Shown: positions 53,589 to 63,312 of the stretch, piece after piece
Numbering within the stretch: the first letter of the stretch is position 1
Layout: each line of letters begins with the position of its first letter
Made by a program: the position numbers and the translations under genes
Origin: DASRFR01 sp035651455
Lineage (GTDB): Bacteria > Acidobacteriota > Terriglobia > Terriglobales > Acidobacteriaceae
Reading direction: 5' to 3'
Length of the DNA stretch: 64,000 nt
Assembly: GCA_035651455.1 (NCBI GenBank)
Contig: DASRFR010000058.1
Coordinates: forward strand, 496,001-560,000
Notes under the pieces: model-generated
Told to the model about the DNA's origin: nothing
Database searches by the model: none
Seen by the model: only the letters and a program-made list of their open reading frames with translations

Positions 53589-53891
53589 ATGATTCCCATT
53601 CAGGAAAGCTCTTCGGGCGTGACGTTTAGCGTCCGGGTGCACCCACGGGCCCGGAGAAATGCCATTACCGGGACCTACGGCGATGCGCTGAAGCTTTCTC
53701 TTACAGCTCCGCCCATCGAAGGTCGGGCCAATGATGCCTGCATCGCTTTCCTGGCCGAAATTTTGAATGTCCCCCGGTCGTCCGTTACTATTGCTGCCGG
53801 CCAGAGCGCCAGGAATAAAGTGATCCAGGTTTCGGGGCTGACAGCCGAAGATGCACGAAAGAGATTGCCGTTTCAGTCTCAGCTTTCTTGA
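53589..53891 (+). CDS. DUF167 (YggU-type) protein
   Basis: A 100-residue protein. The family signature is VRVHPRARRNAITG, then DALKLSLTAPPIEGRANDACIAFLA and the SVTIAAGQSARNKVIQV strand-helix. The structure is known for YggU but the function is not. The start is ATG 53589 with AGGTGATC upstream; a GTG at 53544 would add 15 residues. Confidence 0.82.
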   Translation: MIPIQESSSGVTFSVRVHPRARRNAITGTYGDALKLSLTAPPIEGRANDACIAFLAEILNVPRSSVTIAAGQSARNKVIQVSGLTAEDARKRLPFQSQLS

Positions 53892-54027
53892 GACGAAATA
53901 CCTGTCCACGTGAGTCGTGGCATTTCCGCCCAAGGACCACGTCCCTCCGCCTCTGAGGGCCTCGGGTTGCAATGAAAAACACTACCCAGACGCACGGAGA
54001 AAGCGACCAACCGCAGGAGATGTGAGC

Positions 54028-55317
54028 GTGAGCTTTTCCCAACGCGTCCACGAAATTCGTACCGGCTTCGAGCTGCCTTTCTGGGTCGCGAACGTCAGCG
54101 AACTATTTGAGCGGCTGTCGTACTACGCCGCCTTCGCCTCCCTCGCGCGCTACCTGCACGAGACATTGCGTTTTCCAGTGGAGCAATCCAGCAGCCTCAC
54201 CGGTCTGTTCGGCGGGCTTGTCTGGTTCCTGGCGGCTTTTGGAGGCACGCTGGCGGACCGCCTGGGATTCCGACGATCCCTTTCCTTGGCCTACCTGATC
54301 CTGAGTTGCGCTTATTTCCTAATTGGCTCGGTGGGGGCTCCCTGGCTCGCTCCCGTTCGCACTGCGATGCCGCTGGGCGTGCTGGTTACCGTTCTTCTAA
54401 TGCTCCCCGCTCTCGGCATCGCGCTGGTCAAGCCTTGCGTGGTCGGCACCACCGCGCGCGCCTCCAAGGAAAATGTCCGCTCCATCGGCTATTCGATTTA
54501 CTACACGCTGGTCAATATCGGCGGTGCTGCTGGGCCTTACGTCGCCTCATGGGTGCACCAGCACATCAGCGTGGAAAATGTTTTTCGCGTGGCAGCGCTT
54601 AGCGTCTTTGCCATGTTTTTTGCGGTGCTGATTTTCTTTAAGGAGCCGCGCCGCTCCGGCGAAGTGCAGACTGCGACTTTCGGTCAGGCAGCCAGGAACT
54701 TTGCCACCGTGCTTTCGAACCCGCGTTTCATGCTGTTTCTAGTGATCTTCTCTGGATATTGGATTGTCTACTGGCAGGAGTTCATCATTCTGCCGCTGTA
54801 CGTGCATGACTACATCAACCCGAAAACGGATACTGAACTGCTGCTCGTCACCGGCCCGTTGACCGTCATCTCGCTGCAGATGGTCGTCAGCCTGGTCACG
54901 CAGCGCATTCCGGCGTTTCGCGCGATTACCCTCGGGACTCTGATTTCCGCCCTGGCATGGATCATTCTCATCGTGCATCCCTCCGTGCCCATGGTTGTGC
55001 TAACCCTGTTCGCGGTTTCGCTGGGCGAGATTACCCAGTCTCCCCGTTACTACGAATATATTTCGAGGCTCGCACCGCCGGGACAGCAGGGCACGTACAT
55101 GGGATTCGCTTTCTTGCCAATCGGCATTGGATCACTGATCGGCGGCTGGTTTGGCGGGCTGTTAGTGCACCACTACGGAGAGGTGGCGCACTCCCCGGCG
55201 CTCATCTGGTGGTCCGTCGTGGGTGTCGGCGTGACGACGGCAGCACTGCTCTGGATTTACGACAAAACTCTTCGCACGGCTCCTGAACCTGTGGGGGAAC
55301 GCGTAGCGGCCTCCTGA
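54028..55317 (+). CDS. POT-family (proton-dependent oligopeptide) transporter
   Basis: A 429-residue transporter of the major facilitator fold with 12 or so helices. ANVSELFERLSYYAAFASLARYL is the POT N-terminal signature (ExxER-type motif in helix 1); FGGLVWFLAAFGGTLADRLG follows. It probably imports di/tripeptides with protons, but nitrate or other substrates are known in the wider family. The start is GTG 54028, nine bases after AGGAG; GTG 54022 is a close alternative. It stands alone. Confidence 0.8.
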   Translation: MSFSQRVHEIRTGFELPFWVANVSELFERLSYYAAFASLARYLHETLRFPVEQSSSLTGLFGGLVWFLAAFGGTLADRLGFRRSLSLAYLILSCAYFLIGSVGAPWLAPVRTAMPLGVLVTVLLMLPALGIALVKPCVVGTTARASKENVRSIGYSIYYTLVNIGGAAGPYVASWVHQHISVENVFRVAALSVFAMFFAVLIFFKEPRRSGEVQTATFGQAARNFATVLSNPRFMLFLVIFSGYWIVYWQEFIILPLYVHDYINPKTDTELLLVTGPLTVISLQMVVSLVTQRIPAFRAITLGTLISALAWIILIVHPSVPMVVLTLFAVSLGEITQSPRYYEYISRLAPPGQQGTYMGFAFLPIGIGSLIGGWFGGLLVHHYGEVAHSPALIWWSVVGVGVTTAALLWIYDKTLRTAPEPVGERVAAS

Positions 55318-55422
55318 GCGCCTAGCACTAATTCGTGTTCCTCATTTGCCGCTCTAAAAAGTTCTTCATCACAGCGCCACGCATCTGCTTTCGGCTATGA
55401 TGTGCCGCTCAAGAGCCGAATT

Positions 55423-56178
55423 ATGCCCAGACGCACCATCAGCCCTGCATATATTGCTGCCCAGATTCGACGAGTCCTGAAGGATGGCGGTTCCGCTCCG
55501 CACGCCGAAGGTGTGCAATGGTTCTTCAAGGAAGTGGTTAAGTCCCGCGGCTGGTATACGGGCGAGTTGCGCAAGGTGGCCCACCGATTTCAGCGCACCA
55601 TCTACCGCGAAAAAGGCCAGGATTTCCTACTACAAATCTGCGGACGCCTCTTCTCCGGACGCGTACTGGAGGAAAAAATTATGGCTGTGTTGATGCTGGA
55701 AAAGCTGGTCGACAGCTTCGGAGATAGTGAATTTCGCTTGTTCGAATCCTGGCTGTCGCGAATACGCACCTGGGCGGACCATGATGCCCTCGTCCACTAC
55801 TTGATTTCGCCCATGATCTCGGCAAAACCGGCACGCATGAAGAAGGCCTGTGGTTGGGCGAAGTCCCGCAACCGCTGGCATCGGCGCGCCGCATGCGTTG
55901 CATTGATCCGAAATGCGCGCTCAAAAACCGGGTTCAAAGAGATCACAACGCTCTCCGACTCACTGCTGTCTGATCAGGATGACATGGTGCAGAAAGGGCT
56001 GGGCTGGCTGTTGCGCGAAACCGCAAAAGCAGACCCGGAACGAACCGTGGCTTACCTGTTGAAGATCAGGGATAAGGCCCCGCGGCTCGTGATGCGCACG
56101 GCATGCGAACCTCTGGGTGCGGAGTTGAGGCGAACAGTATTGGAGACGCGCAGCGCGAGAGCCAAATCTAGCGTTTAG
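55423..56178 (+). CDS. AlkD-like DNA alkylation repair protein
   Basis: A 251-residue all-helical HEAT-like repeat protein. Pairs of amphipathic helices repeat (residues ~8-230), with the AlkD marks WADHDALVHYLISPMI, WAKSRNRWHRRAACVALIRNA and VQKGLGWLLRETAKADPE. AlkD removes bulky or cationic alkylated bases without flipping them out. The start is ATG 55423. It converges with, and overlaps by 11 bases, a minus-strand gene. Confidence 0.85.
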   Translation: MPRRTISPAYIAAQIRRVLKDGGSAPHAEGVQWFFKEVVKSRGWYTGELRKVAHRFQRTIYREKGQDFLLQICGRLFSGRVLEEKIMAVLMLEKLVDSFGDSEFRLFESWLSRIRTWADHDALVHYLISPMISAKPARMKKACGWAKSRNRWHRRAACVALIRNARSKTGFKEITTLSDSLLSDQDDMVQKGLGWLLRETAKADPERTVAYLLKIRDKAPRLVMRTACEPLGAELRRTVLETRSARAKSSV

Positions 56179-56602
56179 GGGCTGGTTTACTTGCCGCCTG
56201 TTCGACAGCCTTCCGGAGGTCCGTGACTAGGGGTGTCTCGCCTTTCTGCAATCCACCTTGCGCCGTAACCCGCCACAAATAAGTGGACCATGGCCAGCCA
56301 CGACCATCGTAGACCGCCAGCACATCTTCTGACGGGCGCGACATCACCATGAGCACCATGTCAGCCTGCGCGGGATTATAGACGAGCGTATAACGGCCCC
56401 ACTTCTGAATTGCATCCTGCACGCTCGCGATTGCCTGGCGGTCTTCCGGTAAGAGACGGGAATCGTATTGGTCGCCGTCGTAGCTGGTCACATACACATA
56501 GCGGGCATTCATGAGTATTTTGGGAAACGGAGGTACTTTGCGGTCTGCTTCCGCGGCGACGGCCAGTAACAGGATGAGTAGCACGCCCACAACCTGCTTC
56601 AT
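56168..56602 (-). CDS. Secreted hypothetical protein
   Basis: A 144-residue exported protein with a signal peptide (MKQVVGVLLILLLAVAAEA). The mature part is an alpha/beta mix: ARYVYVTSYDGDQYDSRLLP, QDAIQKWGRYTLVYNP and ADMVLMVMSRPSED, then a basic tail. No family recognised. The start is ATG 56602 with AGGAG six bases upstream. The stop overlaps alkD by 11 bases tail to tail. Confidence 0.65.
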   Translation of the reverse strand: MKQVVGVLLILLLAVAAEADRKVPPFPKILMNARYVYVTSYDGDQYDSRLLPEDRQAIASVQDAIQKWGRYTLVYNPAQADMVLMVMSRPSEDVLAVYDGRGWPWSTYLWRVTAQGGLQKGETPLVTDLRKAVEQAASKPAPKR

Positions 56603-56721
56603 TCGCAACTCCTGCCTGCAAGTCTTCCTCTTTCAGGCCAAGCTTCTACTCGGTTGGATGCCGAAGGTGAGCAGCGCGAGCGACGAATTCTGACGGCAAA
56701 CGTCTCGGGCAAATTCAAATC

Positions 56722-58698
56722 CTACATCACTGGTGGCACAGTAATCCCCATCACGGCAAGCGCGCGGATGAGTTCGCGGCGGACCACGGCGACTGTCTGG
56801 AACAGAAAACTCTTTCGTGACTGGTCGGCTTCCGCAAGGATTGGGTGCCGGTGGTAAAAGTAATTAAACATCTGCGCCAGCTGAAAAGCGTGCTTTGCAA
56901 GGTACGCGGGCTCTGTGGTATCTATGCATTGATCCACGATGTACGCCGTCTTTGAGGCAGCCAGCCAGAGTTCCCAGAACTCATCGCCGCCTTCGCCCGT
57001 CCAATAGCGTGTGTAGTCGACGCCATCCGCCCGAAAGTCATCTGGATCCAGCCCGCCTTTACGAAAGATGTTGGTGGCCCGCACCACGGCATATTGGCAG
57101 TACGGACCAGTTTCTCCTTCGAAACTCAGCGCATCCTTGAAGTCGAAGGCAATCACAGACTGCTTCGTATACTTCAGCATGAAATAACGAAGGGCTCCGA
57201 TGGCGATCTGGGTGGCGATGGCGGCGCGCTCCGAATCGGCGAGCTGCGCATGACGGGCGTCGACTTCCTTTTTTGCCGAGTCGATCAGCGTTTCCAGCAG
57301 ATCGTCGGCTTTTACCCCGAAACCTTTACGCCCCGAGACCTCGATGTATGCCTTCGTCTTGTCTTCTTCCGAGAGTCGATAGCCAAGCTCAGCGGCACAA
57401 CGCGGGGTAAGCGCCACCATCTCGTACGAAAAGTGCGTGTAATGATCGGCTTGCTGGTTGTAGCCAAGTTCGCGGAGCGCTTCGATGACCGTGTTCTGAG
57501 CTTCTGATTGCCGCGCATCGATCACGTTGTAGATTTCGGCGACATCACCGAAATGCGGGTGATCGGGCTCGCCGTCCACGGAGGAAATCCAGCACTGGTG
57601 CTGATTGGCGTAGCGGTAGAACCTGCGGTAGCCGAAGTCTTTCCCGAGGAGGCCGAATTTCCAGAGGTGGTAGGCGATGTCTTTGCCGACGTAACCTACG
57701 GTGCCGTTGGAGCGGACGATTACTTTCTGATCCTCTTCAGCGACTTCCGTCTGGGAATCTGTGGCCCGCTCGGTGACTTGTGCTTTTGCGATTCCTGCCC
57801 GCCGCATTACCCAGCAGCCCTTGTTCTTCCCCTCAGCTTCATAGAAGAGCACGCGGCCATCTTTGAGCTTCTGGAAAGCGGCATCCCAGAAATGCAGGTG
57901 CAGAATCTCGCTTTCGCGCGGAAGGAAGTCGTATTCGATATCCAGCCGTGCCATCGTCTCCAGGTGACGGCGTAATACCGTCGTGGAAATCAGGTCAGCA
58001 ATCGCCGCGGTCTCGTTGTTCCCTTCTTCTATGGCGTGCAGAGTCTCGGTCCGCGCCTTCAGATTTTGCTTGTCTTGTTCGTACCACTGCGACACGCGGG
58101 CGTATAGGTCCCAGCAGTAGTAGTCGAATTGCTGATTCCTTGTAAGCTGCTCGATATCCGCGCGGGAATTCTTTTCCAAATAGAGAAATCCGACGATGAC
58201 ATCGGCCACCTGAACGCCAGTATTGTCGATATAGTTTTGGACATCCACGGTCCTGCCCGCATGACGCAGCAGGCGGACGAAGGTGTCACCAAGGATCGCA
58301 TTTCGCAAGTGGCCGATATGCGCGGCCTTATTCGGATTGATACTCGAGTGCTCGACTAGAACCTTTCCCTCCGGAATCTCGACCGCGGGCTTTTGATCGC
58401 GCGCCAGGGCCCTCGCCACGGCGGCGCGGTCCACTCGAGCGTTGATGTAGCCGGCTCCCGCGACCTCGAGGTTCTGGAATCCCTCGATGCTGCCGATCCC
58501 GCTGACGATCTCTTCAGCAATCTTGCGCGGCGCCTTTCGCAACTTCTTCGCTAATTCGAATGCTAACGGCAACGCGTATTCGCCGAATTCAACTTTTGGC
58601 GGTTGTTCGACGACAATTCGCGAGAGCTCGATATCGTAGGTTCGGCGCAGAAACTCGCGTATCTGATGGGCAAGGCGGCGTTCCAGGTGTCGGTACAA
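56722..58698 (-). CDS. argS: Arginine--tRNA ligase (class I)
   Basis: A 658-residue class I synthetase. The HIGH motif is at residues 127-130 in NPNKAAHIGHLRNA; an N-terminal Arg-specific domain (residues 1-95) precedes it, and the helical anticodon domain ends with the VAVVRRELIRALAVMGI motif near the C-terminus. As in many ArgRS the KMSKS loop is degenerate. It is slightly longer than the usual 550-600 residues, with charged inserts in the connecting region. Confidence 0.95.
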   Translation of the reverse strand: MYRHLERRLAHQIREFLRRTYDIELSRIVVEQPPKVEFGEYALPLAFELAKKLRKAPRKIAEEIVSGIGSIEGFQNLEVAGAGYINARVDRAAVARALARDQKPAVEIPEGKVLVEHSSINPNKAAHIGHLRNAILGDTFVRLLRHAGRTVDVQNYIDNTGVQVADVIVGFLYLEKNSRADIEQLTRNQQFDYYCWDLYARVSQWYEQDKQNLKARTETLHAIEEGNNETAAIADLISTTVLRRHLETMARLDIEYDFLPRESEILHLHFWDAAFQKLKDGRVLFYEAEGKNKGCWVMRRAGIAKAQVTERATDSQTEVAEEDQKVIVRSNGTVGYVGKDIAYHLWKFGLLGKDFGYRRFYRYANQHQCWISSVDGEPDHPHFGDVAEIYNVIDARQSEAQNTVIEALRELGYNQQADHYTHFSYEMVALTPRCAAELGYRLSEEDKTKAYIEVSGRKGFGVKADDLLETLIDSAKKEVDARHAQLADSERAAIATQIAIGALRYFMLKYTKQSVIAFDFKDALSFEGETGPYCQYAVVRATNIFRKGGLDPDDFRADGVDYTRYWTGEGGDEFWELWLAASKTAYIVDQCIDTTEPAYLAKHAFQLAQMFNYFYHRHPILAEADQSRKSFLFQTVAVVRRELIRALAVMGITVPPVM

Positions 58699-58760
58699 GA
58701 AGTTCCTCTAAGCTGTTGAAGGAAATAGTGATTTTAACAAACCGGGTTGGATCTCGACGT

Positions 58761-58790
58761 TTGACGGCTGTGGATGCGCTTCCCTATGAT
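58761..58790 (+). promoter_or_regulatory. Sigma70-type promoter of larC
   Basis: TTGACG (58761-58766) and TATGAT (58785-58790) with an 18-base spacer, on the plus strand, 73 bases before the larC ATG. Confidence 0.5.
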
Positions 58791-58863
58791 GAAAATTCGG
58801 TTTTGCCTGGGCCTGCTGCTGATGAATACGCGACGGCCCTGTAATGAGAGCTGACCCGCGACC

Positions 58864-60273
58864 ATGCGCATTGCGTACCTCGATTGTTTCTCCGGCATCA
58901 GTGGCGACATGTTTCTGGGCGCCCTTATCGACACCGGGGTGTCATCGCAGCTTTTCGAGGATACTGTGGCTGCGCTCAAAATCGAGGCACGCGTCGAGAT
59001 CTCGCGCGTGCAGCGTAGCGGGATCGCCGCCACCAAGGTGGATGTCTACGCTCACGGCGAGAAGGAATTACCTCGCGAGGTCTATTGGGAGCAGCAGGCC
59101 CATAAGCATGCTGTGGAGCATCCGGACTCGCCTCGCGAGCATGCACGCACTCACAGCCACAGCCATCACCCGCGCGCCGCTCTTGGTGAAAAGCACGCAA
59201 CCGCCCCGACAGCAGTGTTCGAGGTAGTCGAGCACACGCCACATGCACATGTGCACGGGCGGGGACTGAAGGAAATCCAGCAAATTATTAATCGCGCGCC
59301 GATCAGTGAAGGCGCCAGGCACAAAGCTGTCGCGATCTTTCAAGCTCTGGGCGAGGCGGAAGCGAAAGTTCACAACACCAATATTGAATTAATTCACTTT
59401 CACGAAGTCGGTGCAGTCGACGCTATGGTTGATATCGTGTGCGCGGCCGTGGGAGCGGAAGCGCTGGGGGTGGACGAGATCGTCTGCTCGCCACTGAACG
59501 TGGGCGGTGGAATCGTGAAATGTGCCCATGGAACTCTTCCCGTACCCGCTCCGGCAACCCTTGAACTGTTGAAGGGCGCGCCGGTGTTCTCATCGGGCAT
59601 GCAGGTCGAACTGGTCACTCCGACCGGCGCGGCGATCGTCAAGGTGCTGGCACAGCGATTTTCGTCTTTTCCCGCGATGAGCATAAGCCGCATTGGCTAT
59701 GGAGCGGGGTCACGTGACTTCCCCGCTCATGCAAACGTGGCACGCCTTACCGTGGGAGCGAGCCTGGCTGCATCCCTGGAGCACAAAGAGCATCCAATCA
59801 CCTCCCAACAAGTGATATGCGTGCTTGAGACCAACCTCGACGATCTGAATCCGCAACTGTTCGGCTATGTGATGGATCGCCTTTTCCAGGAGGGCGCATT
59901 GGATGTTTTTGCCGTCCCCGTGCAGATGAAGAAAAATCGTCCCGGGGCGCTACTCACGGTTTTGTGTGATCCTTCGCTTGCGGGGACACTTACGAACCTG
60001 ATCTTTACTGAGACCACAACTCTTGGTGTGCGCCGGCGCGTCGAAGATCGTCAATCCCTGGCACGCCGTCAGGTGACGGTCGCCACGCAATGGGGCGAGG
60101 TCCGAATGAAGCTTGCGAGCATGAATGGCACGGTGACAAATTATGCCCCGGAGTATGAAGACTGCCGCCGCATTGCCGCCGAGCACCGTGTGCCCTTGAA
60201 GACGGTCATGCATGAAGCGGTGCAGAAATACCTAGCTGCTGACGCTCCTGACCGCGAGGCGCGCGGCCAATAG
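58864..60273 (+). CDS. larC: Nickel-pincer cofactor insertion protein LarC
   Basis: A 469-residue protein of the LarC family (DUF111). MRIAYLDCFSGISGDMFLGALID at the N-terminus is the family start; a long His-rich loop around residues 85-135 (HKHAVEHP, HSHSHHP, HTPHAHVHG) is expected to bind nickel. FHEVGAVDAMVDIVCA and ETNLDDLNPQLFGYVMDRL follow. LarC puts nickel into the pyridinium dithiocarboxylate nucleotide. No larA, B or E lies in the window, so the target enzyme is elsewhere or unknown. Confidence 0.92.
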   Translation: MRIAYLDCFSGISGDMFLGALIDTGVSSQLFEDTVAALKIEARVEISRVQRSGIAATKVDVYAHGEKELPREVYWEQQAHKHAVEHPDSPREHARTHSHSHHPRAALGEKHATAPTAVFEVVEHTPHAHVHGRGLKEIQQIINRAPISEGARHKAVAIFQALGEAEAKVHNTNIELIHFHEVGAVDAMVDIVCAAVGAEALGVDEIVCSPLNVGGGIVKCAHGTLPVPAPATLELLKGAPVFSSGMQVELVTPTGAAIVKVLAQRFSSFPAMSISRIGYGAGSRDFPAHANVARLTVGASLAASLEHKEHPITSQQVICVLETNLDDLNPQLFGYVMDRLFQEGALDVFAVPVQMKKNRPGALLTVLCDPSLAGTLTNLIFTETTTLGVRRRVEDRQSLARRQVTVATQWGEVRMKLASMNGTVTNYAPEYEDCRRIAAEHRVPLKTVMHEAVQKYLAADAPDREARGQ

Positions 60274-60307
60274 CCAAACGCAACAGCTAAGCGCGCCAAG
60301 AACAAAA

Positions 60308-62368
60308 ATGCCACGTATGCGCAAGTTCTACATCACGACGCCGATCTATTACGTGAATGCGCGACCTCACATCGGTCACGCTTACACGACCATTGCCTGC
60401 GACACGATTGCGCGCCGCCATCGCATGCTGGGGGATGACACCTTCTTCCTCACTGGCACGGATGAGCACGGTCAGAAAATAGAGCGCGCCGCCCAGGCCG
60501 CCGGAATCCCTCCGCAGCAGCTCACGGATGACGTTTCGGCAGCATTCCGCGCGCTGTGGGACCGGATGGAGATCAGTTACGACGATTACATCCGCACTAC
60601 CTCTGAACGTCATAAGCACGGCGTGCAGCAACTGTTCCGCAAGATCCGCGACAACGGCTATATCTATAAAGGCACCTACACCGGCCAGTACTGCGTTTTC
60701 GACGAGCTATATGTCGATGCCGTTGGACCAGGAGCGCCCTGTCCCGAGTGCGGTCGTCCCACGGAAACGGTTCACGAGGAAAACTACTTTTTCAAGCTTT
60801 CGGCGTTTCAAGACAAGCTTCTGGCCCTTTATACCGGCCAGCCGGATTTCATTCGTCCAGAGACGCGGCGTAATGAGGTGATCTCGTTTGTGCGTTCGGG
60901 CCTGCGCGATCTTTCCATAAGCCGCAGCACGTTTTCCTGGGGGATTCCCGTGCCCGACGATCCTAAGCACGTGATCTACGTGTGGCTGGACGCATTGGCG
61001 AATTACATCACCGCGATAGGCTATGGATCGCAGGAAAAGCAGGATGAAGGGAGCTTTCACAGATATTGGCCTGCCGATCTGCAGATGATCGGCAAGGAAA
61101 TTGTTCGATTTCACTGCGTCTACTGGCCGGCATTCCTGATGGCGGCCGGCCTTCCCCTGCCCAAAGGCATTCTGGCGCATGGCTGGCTGCTGTTTGAAGA
61201 GAACAAGATGTCGAAATCGCGGGGCAACATTGTCCGCGCGGAAACCATTCTCGATGCGCTGGGGACCGACGCATTGCGTTATTTTCTGCTTCGCGAAATT
61301 GTCTTCGGGCAGGACGGCTCGTTCTCATTCGACGCGCTGGTGCAGCGCTACAATTCCGATCTGGCGAATGGCTTGGGTAATCTTGCCAGCCGAACTCTGA
61401 CAATGATTACGCGCTATTTTCGCGGAGAGGTCCCGTATCCGTCGGCTGCCGCGGCGCACCGTCCCGCTGATGACGCGATCGCACAACTCGCGGCCAAAAC
61501 CATTTCGGAATGCGGCAGCCTTTTCGATCAGTATCAGTTCTCGCGTGCACTGGAGAGTGCATGGGCGCTGCTCGCCGCAGTCGACAAGTACATCGTCGAG
61601 AATGAGCCCTGGGCGTTGGGGGAAAAGCAGGACGAGGAGAGCCGCTCCCGCCTCGCCACCGTGTTGTATACCAGCGCCGAAGCGTTGCGGATTGTGACCG
61701 CTCTTGCTCATCCCGTCATGCCGGAAGCGACGTCGAAGATTTGGCAACAGCTTGGGCTTGGCGAGATCAAGAAATTCCCGCTGACTGGCCTAAAGTGGGG
61801 CCAACTCAAGCTCGGCACCAGGCTGGGCAGCGTACAAGCCGTGTTTCCGCGGGCTGATAAGGGCGTCATCGAAAGGATGCAGAAGGTGGAAGATCAGCAA
61901 CGAAGCGAACCCGCGGCAGCAGCCACCGAGGCGCAACCCGCGCAGAAAGCCGGGAGCAGCGGAGTCGGAGCAACGCAAGCGGTGGCACCAGGCGTGCCCG
62001 CGTCTGCCGGAACTTCGACCCCTGCAGCTAATGTGCCGGACGGCAAGATAACCATTGACGATTTCGCCAAGGTTGAACTGCGCGTGGGCCAGGTGAAGGT
62101 TGCCGAGCGCGTGAAGAATGCCGACAAGCTGTTGCGCTTGGAAGTTGATCTGGGTAGCGAGGTGCGGCAGGTGGTGGCGGGGATCGCCGAAGCGTACGCG
62201 CCTGAGACGCTGATAGGCCGCAAAGTCGTCATTGTCGCAAACCTTGCGCCACGCAAGCTGCGGGGCCTGGAATCAAATGGGATGATCGTTGCCGCCTCGC
62301 CGGAAGGTGGCAAGGCGGTACTGGCGTCGTTTCTGGAAGATGTGCCGGTGGGGACCAGGCTGAAGTAG
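60308..62368 (+). CDS. metG: Methionine--tRNA ligase with C-terminal tRNA-binding domain
   Basis: A 686-residue class I synthetase. HIGH is at residues 21-24 (ARPHIGHAYT), the KMSKS motif is at 300-304, and one knuckle CPECGRP (about 140) represents the Zn-domain. After an Ala/Pro/Ser-rich linker (~530-575), the C-terminal ~110 residues form an Arc1p/EMAP-type tRNA-binding domain (DFAKVELRVGQV, then VANLAPRKLRGLESNGMI). The start is ATG 60308. Confidence 0.96.
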   Translation: MPRMRKFYITTPIYYVNARPHIGHAYTTIACDTIARRHRMLGDDTFFLTGTDEHGQKIERAAQAAGIPPQQLTDDVSAAFRALWDRMEISYDDYIRTTSERHKHGVQQLFRKIRDNGYIYKGTYTGQYCVFDELYVDAVGPGAPCPECGRPTETVHEENYFFKLSAFQDKLLALYTGQPDFIRPETRRNEVISFVRSGLRDLSISRSTFSWGIPVPDDPKHVIYVWLDALANYITAIGYGSQEKQDEGSFHRYWPADLQMIGKEIVRFHCVYWPAFLMAAGLPLPKGILAHGWLLFEENKMSKSRGNIVRAETILDALGTDALRYFLLREIVFGQDGSFSFDALVQRYNSDLANGLGNLASRTLTMITRYFRGEVPYPSAAAAHRPADDAIAQLAAKTISECGSLFDQYQFSRALESAWALLAAVDKYIVENEPWALGEKQDEESRSRLATVLYTSAEALRIVTALAHPVMPEATSKIWQQLGLGEIKKFPLTGLKWGQLKLGTRLGSVQAVFPRADKGVIERMQKVEDQQRSEPAAAATEAQPAQKAGSSGVGATQAVAPGVPASAGTSTPAANVPDGKITIDDFAKVELRVGQVKVAERVKNADKLLRLEVDLGSEVRQVVAGIAEAYAPETLIGRKVVIVANLAPRKLRGLESNGMIVAASPEGGKAVLASFLEDVPVGTRLK

Positions 62369-62415
62369 GCGCACAACCCGCGTTTGCATAGCACAGCGAC
62401 CAACAACTCACGACC

Positions 62416-63252
62416 GTGTTCATCGATTCCCACGCCCATCTCGAAGGTAAGCGCTTCGACCCCGACCGCACGCAAGTGCTGGAACGCGCTGCGCAAGCAG
62501 GCATTGAGACGGTGCTTGCCATCGGTATTGGCGAAGGACCGGGAACACTCGATTGCGCGATCCGCCTGACCGAACAACAGGAGAGACAGTCTCTGCCAGG
62601 TCACCCGCAGCTATATGCCACCATTGGCATTCATCCCCACGAAGCAGCATTGGCGAAGGACAAAGATTTTTCCGAACTGGAACAACTGGCAAAAAGTCCG
62701 AAGGTCATTGCATGGGGGGAGATTGGGCTGGACTACTACTACGATCACTCGCCGCGCGACATTCAGAAGAACGTCTTCATCAGGCAAATGGAACTTGCGC
62801 GCACTGCCAAGCTGCCGATCGTGATTCACTGCCGCCCGTCGGACAACAGCGAGAATGCCTGGGACGACTGCCTCGACCTGATCGGCGAACACTGGGGTCC
62901 GGGCGCGATCGGCGGAATTCTCCACTGTTTCACCGGTACCTGGGAGCATGCCAAGCGCGCATTGCGGATGGGTTTCATGATTTCCTTCGCCGGAAACATC
63001 ACTTTTCCCAAGGCGCAGCAGCTTCGCGATGCTGCCCTCCAGGTTCCACTTGACCGCATGCTGATCGAAACCGACTCGCCCTTTCTCGCGCCAGTTCCCT
63101 ACCGCGGCAAGCGGAACGAACCAGCTTTCGTCAAGCAAGTAGCGCGTCAACTTGCTGAACTCCGGGGGCTCTCGACCGAAGAAATCGGTCAGCAAACTAC
63201 GCAAAACTTCCACCGGTTCTTTTCGCTTCCCGAAAAGCCCAACTCCGTTTAG
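62416..63252 (+). CDS. tatD: TatD-family metal-dependent DNase/hydrolase
   Basis: A 278-residue amidohydrolase-fold protein. Metal ligands: HAH in FIDSHAHLEG, Glu in GEIGLDYYY, His in IVIHCRP and His in ILHCFTGT, and the Asp in IETDSPFLAP. RGKRNEPAFVK is the family's closing motif. TatD proteins act as 3'-5' DNases and D-aminoacyl-type hydrolases. The start is GTG 62416, 47 bases after metG, which is the usual gene order. Confidence 0.92.
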   Translation: MFIDSHAHLEGKRFDPDRTQVLERAAQAGIETVLAIGIGEGPGTLDCAIRLTEQQERQSLPGHPQLYATIGIHPHEAALAKDKDFSELEQLAKSPKVIAWGEIGLDYYYDHSPRDIQKNVFIRQMELARTAKLPIVIHCRPSDNSENAWDDCLDLIGEHWGPGAIGGILHCFTGTWEHAKRALRMGFMISFAGNITFPKAQQLRDAALQVPLDRMLIETDSPFLAPVPYRGKRNEPAFVKQVARQLAELRGLSTEEIGQQTTQNFHRFFSLPEKPNSV

Positions 63253-63312
63253 CTTGTTAGGAGCGCATCTTTGTACCGTTCAAGCTAATCTAAATACATA
63301 AGACTCAACGAT

